Shown here piece after piece: positions 56,138-64,000 of a stretch of DNA of 64,000 nucleotides; the first letter of the stretch is position 1, and every line of letters starts with the position of its first letter. Under the pieces are notes generated by a model. That model ran no database searches. It saw nothing but the letters and a program-made list of their open reading frames with translations, and was not told where the DNA came from. A program made the position numbers and the translations under genes. Origin of the DNA: Warburgia ugandensis (Eukaryota > Streptophyta > Magnoliopsida > Canellales > Canellaceae); assembly GCA_035236585.1 (NCBI GenBank), contig CP141130.1, positions 34,669,501 to 34,733,500 of the forward strand. Reading direction: 5' to 3'.

Positions 56138-58539
56138 TGTAATGACTCCAATTTTGTAACATTGAAATCCCAAGTTAGCAATGAAAAGTTCACTTTCTAG
56201 AGATAAGGGTATTTTGGTCATTTCACTATTTACCTTGACTGAACCCAGAAATTTGGTCCTGAAAATGGTACCATTAGGTGTGTCTCTGAAAAAGCAATCC
56301 AACAAGACCAAAATCACCCAAAATGGAGTTAAAATGAGCAAGTTATGGCCCTTTGAAGTTCAGGGGCAAAAATGTAATTTTTATTAAAAAACGGATTTAG
56401 CTTGAAAAACACAGGGGCCCGTTTTGATACGGGCACTCCCTTTCTTCAACCTCCTAGAGGGTTCTAGAACGATGGTGTTTGGAGGAGAAATCACTACCAT
56501 TCTGGAGGTTTCTCCATTGCCATTCAAGGGCAGTGAGAGCCCCCTCCAGAACCCTCTTATAGCTCTATAAATAGAGCTCTTGGGCGCCTCTAATGGCAGC
56601 CCAAAAGTTTGGAAAAAAACCCGTTTTGGAGAAGCAACCAAGAGGAGAAACGTGGAGAAAAACCCAGCAATGAGCTAGGTATGCCCAAAATACCTCCAAA
56701 CCCGTCTTCCCATTAGTCCTAGGCTAAGTTTCCCTAGGTTTTTGCATGAAAAATCATGCAAAAACAGGCCCTGGAGAGTCACAATGGACCCAAGGACGAT
56801 CCCTGGGCTGCACTGGTTCGACAGGGTCGAACCAGGGCATCCCGATTCGAGAGAAACCAGCGGGCGCGTCTGTGGACCCTTTTATGAACACTTGGCACTA
56901 AAAAGGCTATAACTTGAGATATAGGGCTCCGATTGAGGCGCCGCGAAAGGCGTTGTGTCCGACACATCCAAACTATAAAATACCTAATCAAGGCCCAATA
57001 TAAGGTGGGAACGACCCTTAGACTATGATAGTGGTGTGGGGCCACTAAATCCTTGAAAACTTGATGATACCAAGGCCCAATTAGGACCTTAGGACACCCA
57101 TAGGGATGGGGATGAACCGTTAATGCCTAAGTAGTAAGACCAACCACTCTAAAACCTATAAAATATAGGCCAAACTAACCTTTATTCCCCAAACCATGTT
57201 CAGGAGGATACGAGGACAAGGGGATTAGCGCGACCTAGCCAGGTAGGTGCTCTATCGCTATTAGACTTTTAAATAGAGCCATGATTGTTTTGAATGCATG
57301 TTTTAAGTATAAGTTATATGATTTGTTTGCTATAACTTAATCTTATAAATGAATTCAGTGTACATATGATAAATGCTTTATGCATAGATATGTTTTACAA
57401 ATAATTGCATATACATTATGCATAGATATGTTTTGCAAACAATTGCATACATTGTATGATTTGTGAGCAGTGAGCAGTGAGTTTTTGAAAGATTGCATGT
57501 CCTTGAGGGTTACCAAAAATGCTAGAGTGCCCAAAAGACGCTGGGTAGGCAGTTGTGAGGTACCCAAAGAGGACAGGTTTTGAAAAAGAGGTTTTTGCTT
57601 GTTTGATCTGATATGATTTGGGCTGATAAGCTCGTGGGCGCTATGTCGAGAGGTTTGGGTTGGCCTCCAGCCTCTACCATTATTAGGTGGATGGGTACCA
57701 CGCCCAAAAAGGGCAACGTCCCTACGTCGACTGCATGTGGTACAGGGGACTACCACTGGTGTCACGGCACTGGGTCGACGTGTCATATGCCTCGTTGAGG
57801 CTATGACCAAGTGTCCTCAGGTACCCGGGGACCACACGCGGTGAGGTCATGGGCATAGTTGGACCCAGTGGTTTGAGGATTTATTTGCATTGCATATGGC
57901 ATGACATGAGGTTGGTCGACCATACCATATATCCATGAGTTGGATTCAGTGGAGCATCTTATCCACACCATTATGTTATGATATATATATATATATATAT
58001 GATACTTTCGACTTGGATTATGTGATTTTCTTAGTTCGTCAATATTCCAATTCGATGATGGTTTTTAATCTCGATATTGAACTTGAGTGTTCAGACATGC
58101 ACATGTTTTGAAAGAGCATATGATTTTAAACTTCACATGCATTATAAAACTAGTAGTGATGGACTCCTACTGAGTATAGTATATACTCACCCAATTCTCA
58201 ACATTTTTCAGACACATAGTAAACACTTAAGGCCAAGGAACGCTTGTGACAAAAGACACCTAGACTAAGTGCAAGTAAGTAAACCCCTGCCTTATCTTTC
58301 AATGTTACTTGATTGTAGTTACTCTCTATAGCTGAGGCTGTGACTAACACTTTCTTGGGAATAGATTCAATTTAAAATTATGCCATGGCTTGATAATTTG
58401 GAAATGTGTTTTGACACTCGAGGTTTTTATGAAAGATTGGTTTCCAAAACAAAAAGATTTTCATGCATTTCATATTTATAAAACAAGAGATCTCGCCTTT
58501 TTATCAAATTTTCATCATATAAAAACCCGGGTCGTCACA
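56138..58539 (+). repeat. 3' LTR of A2 (2402 bp)
   Basis: It starts TGTAATGACTCC and ends GTCGTCACA. TATA box TATAAATAGA at 56566-56575. Relative to the 5' LTR it lacks two blocks in the CpG-rich part (equivalent to roughly 49640-49700 and 49730-49850). It also lacks one unit of the short repeat GGCAGTTGTGAGGG, which is single here near 57547. It retains the core module (about 57640-57860) and the palindrome GAGTATA-GTA-TATACTC (58172-58188). Confidence 0.92.
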
Positions 58540-58544
58540 CAGGA
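58540..58544. repeat. Target-site duplication CAGGA, right copy of A2
   Basis: This is the partner of 48926-48930. Confidence 0.93.
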
Positions 58545-60899
58545 TAAGGGAAAGGCAAGACTTTCCAATTAGGAAAGTGGGTGGAAGCTGGCTGGGATTA
58601 ACAAAGGGAAGTAGGTGGAAGACGCCACCTTTTTAGGAAGGGGCATCTCCCCCCTTCCAAGGTCATTGAATGCTTGCCTTTTTAGGAAATTGCGTGGGAA
58701 TAGGTTAGGAAAGAAGTGGAGGGTGTTAGGTGGAGAAATTTGGTTGGTTGGAAAGTTTCTTAAAAGGTGGAATGTGATAGAGTTTTGGAAATTAGTAGTG
58801 CATCTTAAGGGTGAGGTGGAAATTAGGGAAAAAGTGGGGGAAAGAGAGAAAAAAACTAAAAATTGGTTGCTCTTATCCCATTGGTCCATATGCCATCTTA
58901 TTCTAAAAGATTTTTTCTTAATTATCATAGAAATAACTCATGGATAACTCTCTTGGATCTCATCCAATCCTACCCTTCCATTTAGCTTAGCTTGATAGCT
59001 TAGATGGTTAACTTTGAAGGCTCCATTGGTTAAGCTTCATGGCTGGCTTAGGAAGCTTTCTTGGATTCAACCCTTGTCTTGAGTGGCTTGTATGATTTTG
59101 GCTTGAATTCCTTAGCTTGTCATCTTCTTTCATGGCTTATATGGCTAAGGTGCCTTAAGTGACTTCCATGTAAAGTCGTGAGAATGCATGACTTACTTAA
59201 TGCGACCACTTTGGCCATCTTTAACTCCTTTAATCACATCCATTACTATTTCACAAGATGATCTTGGCCTTTGGTTTATGTTGAAGTGATGATTTTGAGG
59301 CTTTGACTCGATCTTTTGATCTTGATCTTCAATTTCATCTTGATCAATCTAGGCCATTGGACCAACATCTTACTTCCTACAAAAAGTAAAAAATCCTAAT
59401 TAAATCCTAGAAAACCATGATTAATCACATACTTACCTTAGAAAAAATAACAAACTTTTGGATTATTATGTTAAAAATGCACTTGTTATGAATTTTGGTC
59501 TAAAAAATCCAATTTACCCCTATAAGTTGTAACAAATGGGGTACTAATTAGGTGGTTATTATGCAAAATTAAACACTTATCAACTCTCATACATTTCATT
59601 CCACTAACTCTAGACTCTTACATGTTAATATACCTATATTCCATGTAACGATACAAATCTTTTTTTCCTAACATAGCCTATTTAACCACACACTTCTTGA
59701 ATGGTGTAGGAGCCCATACATACTTTCCACTTCACTCGAGTTTTGATGTAGTGCACCACTTTTGAGGGAGTTCTCTAGTAGTGCTTACCTATTCCCCACT
59801 ACACCATGGATCCGATGCAACATGCCTTTTTCGAGGGAACACCCAGGCTCCCCATGTCCATTCTCCATTGCATCTGGGATTCAGTGTCATGCATCACTCA
59901 CAAGGAACACTCTAGCCTAAGGGAATGCCATAAGTTGATTCATGCATGGAGTTTGCCATAGGTTTTCCTTACCAGTTGGCAACTAATGCAAAACCCTCCT
60001 CCTTTATCCAAGCTTGGGATAGGCTGCGATAATGACATAAAGAACTAAAATTATAGGTAGAGTTATATCATGAAGAATATAAGTCATAAATACTATAGAT
60101 TAACATAGAACAAAATTTATGAAACTAGAACTAGTGATCCTTTCAAAAATTTTAATTCTCCAATTCAAATAAAATTCTATTACTCTTAATGTTGTTATAC
60201 ATAAACATCTAAAGTATAAATACCAAATAGATAGGAGAACATGTGTGTGGAAGGTATTGAGTGTAAATTAGCTGAAAATTTTAACAACAAAATTAACTAC
60301 ACATATTGTATTTAAGTTCACTCGTAATTTAATGATGATAATCTTTGACTTTAATGAGAAAATTATAGTAAAGAGTTAATAATGAAAGTACTAATAAAGA
60401 ATGATAACCATAAAATAGAAATATAACAAATTAAGTTGAGCATGTCACAAGGAATACAATTAAAATTCTTATAAATATAATGGGTTGAATAACCTCAAAG
60501 TAAGTGTAAGGGGCCTATATGTTATCAATCTTATTTTAAAGTAAGGACTCATATTTGTTTCAAAATATAGTATTGAAAATTTTAGCTTACACACAGTGCT
60601 AAGTTGAAATGTAATGAAACAAAAGAATTTGCTTGGACCTTATTAATTTGATTTTGTAAATTAGAATTTTTTATATGAATGTTTACTTATGGAAAGTGTT
60701 GTATACCAAAATGCTTTAATGATTATGTAGTTAGAATCTTATTGTCATGTATAAAGACATAATTAGGTCAATTGGATGACCATTTAGGCATCCATATAAA
60801 TACTAGATTTTAACTTGAGTGGTTAGTTAGACTCTCAAAAATTGTTTTAAACCTGGTGAATGGTAAGCTAGACACTCGTGTTAGCTATGTATAACATAT
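58545..60899. other. AT-rich stretch, no recognisable gene
   Basis: No coding sequence was identified. A 110-codon plus frame (58615-58947) and its antisense partner show no domain. The block at about 59740-59960, with several GGAACAC and CCATGG words, is vaguely like the middle of a long LTR in reverse, but I cannot confirm it. The start of the element I LTR may lie somewhere here. Confidence 0.4.
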
Positions 60900-61875
60900 G
60901 ACTAGCTTGGTCCCTGATTTCTCGTAATGTGAATATGAATATATAAGGGTGGAGGACATGAAATAGACTCCATCTTATATTGATCCATTCCTTCCCATGG
61001 AAGCGATGTAGTGGCTGGGGTATCTGCTCACATTTTTTATGTATAGCAGAGGCACAACTTGTTAGTGGGCATTATGTTTTAAATTTTGTATGTGAGACAC
61101 GTTTGTACACATTAAGATATTGTTAAGGATTAGTTATTAATTTTGATAATTGCTTCTTCAATAGATTGTGATTAATGATGCTAAATTGTTTTATTGAAAT
61201 TCTTATGTCTTTGAAGATTTATTAAATTTTATGAGCAATGATGATTTTGAATGTATTGAGTTATACTTGACAATTCTATCATAGGTGATTTTATTCATAG
61301 GAATATTGATGATTTAACATGAAATCTTATGACTTCTAAATTTATACTTAATATAGATATGGATTTTGATTTGACATGGTTTTATCTAACCTTGTAAATT
61401 CTCATTGTAAGTAGTCGTACTCACCCCTATACAACCAACAATTTTAAGTGGAAGTTATAACAAACGAGAAAGAAGAGATTGGCTGTTGAAACTGTTCACT
61501 AAAGAGATCTTTGATTCAGAAAAGGTTGTGACACATTGTTTACTTTCTAATTGTAATAAAACTTGGCTAGTTACTAAGGATGCACTTGTTATCCTTTTTA
61601 AGTTGATAATTTTGACTAATGAGTGTGTTTGATATTGTGATTAATATTGAGACTAGACAAAATGAGAAAGTTATATATTTTATGTTTATATTGATCTTAT
61701 AAATGTTATTAGATATTTTTTGCATTGCATGGGTTAAATGTGTAAGTCTAAAAAATGGAGAAAATTATGTTGAATTTTAAATAGAAATGTATAGTTCTAC
61801 TATTTGATTTGAAAATTTTTTTTTAAGTTAGGGGCCCTATTATATAAAAAAGTATTTAAAAAAAAAGGGTCAACA
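60900..61875 (+). repeat. 3' part of the 5' LTR of element I
   Basis: The end GGGTCAACA at 61875 is followed by a primer-site relative. Inside, GTAGTCGTACTCACCCCTA (61411-61429) corresponds to GTATATACTCACCCAATC of family A, and the text around 60990-61070 resembles its core. The LTR start was not found. Confidence 0.6.
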
Positions 61876-61879
61876 TAGT

Positions 61880-61891
61880 TCGTTTCAGAGC
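61880..61891 (+). promoter_or_regulatory. Degenerate primer-binding site of element I
   Basis: TCGTTTCAGAGC matches 10 of 12 bases of the Met-tRNA complement, sharing the second-base change with A2. Confidence 0.65.
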
Positions 61892-62029
61892 ATATGTATT
61901 GCTCATAGCCAAACATACCTAGAAGCTAAAGTGTATCAAAGATGAGATGACGAGTCATAGGGATATCTTAACTTAGATAGCTTTGGAAAATTCTTTTAAG
62001 CATTTTATGTTAAAATACAAATGCTGCAT

Positions 62030-63040
62030 CATTGTAGTAGAACAAATATATCATTACCTGCAAGAGAGTTTGGTACTTAGGCACCTACATTTGCACTTGC
62101 AATTGTACCTATGGAGGTTCAATAAGACTTACTAGAGCCACTGGTACAAGCATAATCAGGAGTTGGCGCACCGACAAATTTGGCCAGTGAGGTGATGCAA
62201 TTGATATTTCAACAAATGAAATAGAGTTACAAGCATCGTTGGAAGAGGATTCTAACGTAAGGGTTAAGAGTGATACCTTACTAAGATGATTTAAGAAGAT
62301 TGCACCAAAGTTCTCTGCTATTGAGGGAATAGAGACAATTGAGACCTAGCTCAATGAGCTCGAGAGACTATTCAAGCGAATGATGGTGCTAGAAGATCTA
62401 CAAATCACTGTTGCTACTTTTACATAGAGAGGAGAAGCGCACATTTGTGGTCGACTATGGAGCAAATGTATTTCTCGTATGTTGGAGTCATTATGTGGGA
62501 CAAGTTCTAGAGAGCTTTTGGGTAAAAGTATGATCTACCTCACATTGTGGAGGTGGAAGAGAGAGAGTTCATGAGCCTGGTCCAAGGTTCTATGATAGTG
62601 GATAAATACAAGACTCATTTTAGTAAGTTGAGGAGATTCGTGTAGGAGGTTTGCCCCGCTGAACTCAAAGATACTAAGAAGTTTGTTCGTGGATTGTGCA
62701 CAAATATTTGAAGTCATATTTTTATGTCACAACTTGTTACTTTGGTGAAGGCAATTGAGTTAGCCTCTATTTGTGAGAGAGAGTTAAGGGAGATGAGAGA
62801 AAAGAATTTTCCTACTTCAAAAATAGGGAGAACTAGAAGGTAAAGTGATTGATCATTCCTAAAAGGAGTGAAGTCGTTTGAAACAATTGCAAGAATAATG
62901 GAAAGAAGCATCCAAGGAAGCCATGTTATGTTCTAGAATGGAGGTGTATGGGTGTGGAGAGAAAGAACATTTTCTAAACAATTGGCTTAAGAAAAAGAAT
63001 GAAAATCAAACTCAAAAATAGGAAATTATGCTGTGTGTTC
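62030..63040 (+). pseudogene. Element I gag, broken
   Basis: A gypsy Gag is readable across stops and shifts. FKKIAPKFSAIEG (62291-62329) is the conserved block before the domain, followed by LNELERLFKRMMVLEDLQ and VATFT.RGEA (about 62350-62440), which match the A1/A2 domain. A nucleocapsid remnant near 62945-63000 reads CGEKEHFLNN, with the first Cys-like position altered. The leader starts at 61892. It is more diverged than A1 and A2, so it represents a different gypsy family. The leftmost start is uncertain. Confidence 0.75.
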
Positions 63041-64000
63041 AGGGACAGGTTTTTGACCTAACTATTGAGCAGGCCAAGCTCCAAACGTAGTCGTTGAAGG
63101 TACCTTCCCCATTCTTAGTTAGTTTTCTAAGTACTAATACATTATTATGCTACACATTCTTTCATATCACAACACTTTGCATTGATTTTGAATTGTACTG
63201 CATTACCCTTAGGGAATATTTTAGAGATGAATATACCACCTGAAGGACTAGTTATTATTGATAAATATGTGTGATATAGGGATTTGAATGGGAGACATTT
63301 CTAGCTAGCCTAATCTTATTTGACATGATGGACATTGACATCGTATTGGGTATGGTTTGGTTGTCAAGATATGAAACTATAATTCATTGTCAGAAGAAGA
63401 GGGTACGATTGGAGGAGATGGATGGTAGCCTTATGCTTTTTAGTGTAGACTTGATACATTAGGAGTTCATGTTATATCTACTATGAAGGCCACCAGAATC
63501 ATTGCCAAGGGCCATACAACATACTTGGTGAGCATGGTGGTGACTTAGGAGTCCAAATAGAAATTAGAAGACATAGATGAGGAGTGTTTCCTGATGAGTT
63601 ACCAAGGTTACTGGCCAAGAGATAGATGGACTTTACCGTAGAGTTAATACTTGATACAACTCCCTTCTCAAAGGCGTCCTACCATATGGCACTTGTAGAG
63701 TTCAAGGAACCTAATGAAAAATTGCAAGAATTATTAGATTCGGGCTTTATCTGACCAAGTGTATCACCATGGGGAGCACCAGTAGTATTTATAAAGAAGA
63801 AGGATGGATCTATGTAGTTATGTATTGACTATTAAATCTTAAACATAGTTATGGTTAAGAATAAGTATCTGTTACCATGTATAGATGGCCTCTTTGATAA
63901 GTTACAATCTACAAGAGTATTCTCATAGATTGATTTGAGGTATGGCTACCATTAGTTGAGGATATGGGATGAGGATATTTCTAAAATAGAATTTTGAACT
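63041..64000 (+). pseudogene. Element I protease and reverse transcriptase, broken, cut by the right edge
   Basis: The protease region lacks a clear active-site loop (expected near 63130-63160, degraded). The following segment MDIDIVLGMVWLSRYE (about 63330-63380) and TMKATRIIAKGH (about 63480-63520) match the post-protease part of A2. RT begins near 63660: PFSKASYHMALVEFKE, VFIKKKDGS (63787-63813), and KNKYLLPCIDGLFDKLQS near 63860. The text leaves the window before the active site. Stops include those near 63754, 63817 and 63928. The equivalent part of A2 is at 53284-53670. Confidence 0.8.

Larger units (their letters stand above)
48931..58539 (+). mobile_element. Element A2: full-length Tekay/Del-like chromovirus (9609 bp)
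   Basis: This is the only element with both ends in the window. It has two LTRs, a Met-tRNA-type primer site, gag, protease, reverse transcriptase, RNase H, integrase and a chromodomain-like end in the order typical of Ty3/gypsy, then a polypurine tract, with a perfect 5-bp duplication outside. Placement in the Tekay/Del group is inferred from LTRs longer than 2 kb, Met-tRNA priming and the C-terminal tail. At least a dozen in-frame stops and several frameshifts disable it. Related copies in the window are A1, the solo LTR at 19755, and partly H and G. Confidence 0.93.

Noticed and set aside
58569..58947. Overlapping 119-codon (minus) and 110-codon (plus) frames
   Set aside because: No recognisable domain or coding signature, and they mirror each other. 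I considered a host exon but had no splice or homology evidence.

Overview
The window is nuclear DNA of a seed plant, probably an angiosperm with a large, repeat-rich genome; I cannot name the species. The evidence is the content: long-LTR Ty3/gypsy retrotransposons primed by initiator-Met tRNA and ending in chromodomain-like tails, which fit the Tekay/Del type of plant chromovirus; an element with a tRNA-Asp-type primer site and an Athila/Tat-type gag; and a plant RTE-clade LINE. I found no host protein gene, tRNA, rRNA, CRISPR array or prokaryotic feature. Every recognisable coding region is retroelement-derived and broken by stops, frameshifts or deletions.

Left part (1-23982). This is a stack of nested insertions. 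A minus-strand Tekay-like element (A1; gag 1-876, 5' LTR 1017-3626) sits in the 5' LTR of a plus-strand gag-protease-only element (B, 3627-12707). B sits in the gag of a minus-strand gypsy element (C; gag 12708-13440, LTR 13731-17233). C probably lies within a plus-strand gypsy element (D; integrase 18005-19110, 3' LTR from 19148). D's 3' LTR is split by a solo LTR of the A family (19755-22392), whose duplication is GAGTG/AAGTG.

Middle part (23983-48820). Element G (minus) has a 3' LTR (23983-31273) split by a 4.85-kb solo LTR, E (25987-30838, perfect 5-bp duplication AGTTA). G's pol (31307-33260) has lost most of RNase H and integrase, and its gag (33261-34168) is cut by an Athila/Tat-like fragment F (34169 to about 37060). 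Two small tandem duplications and a nearly complete minus-strand RTE LINE (38781-41405) follow. Then comes element H (42368-48820, plus), with a truncated 5' LTR, an internal region with no recognisable coding, and a 3' LTR whose centre resembles family A.

Right part (48931-64000). A2 (48931-58539) is the only element complete within the window. It has two long LTRs, a primer site, gag, protease, RT-RNase H, integrase with a chromodomain-like tail, a polypurine tract and a perfect CAGGA duplication. Many stop codons disable it, mostly of the kind made by C-to-T change at CAG codons. A poorly defined AT-rich stretch follows, then the 3' part of another LTR (ending 61875) and the decayed gag-protease-RT of element I, which runs off the right edge.

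Functionally this is a transposon graveyard. Observations that may repay attention: the large solo LTR; a module of about 330 bp shared by element B's leader and LTR E; a perfect palindrome kept with a changing centre in family-A LTRs; a CpG-rich hairpin block downstream of the LTR TATA box; and the RT-to-integrase deletion in G.
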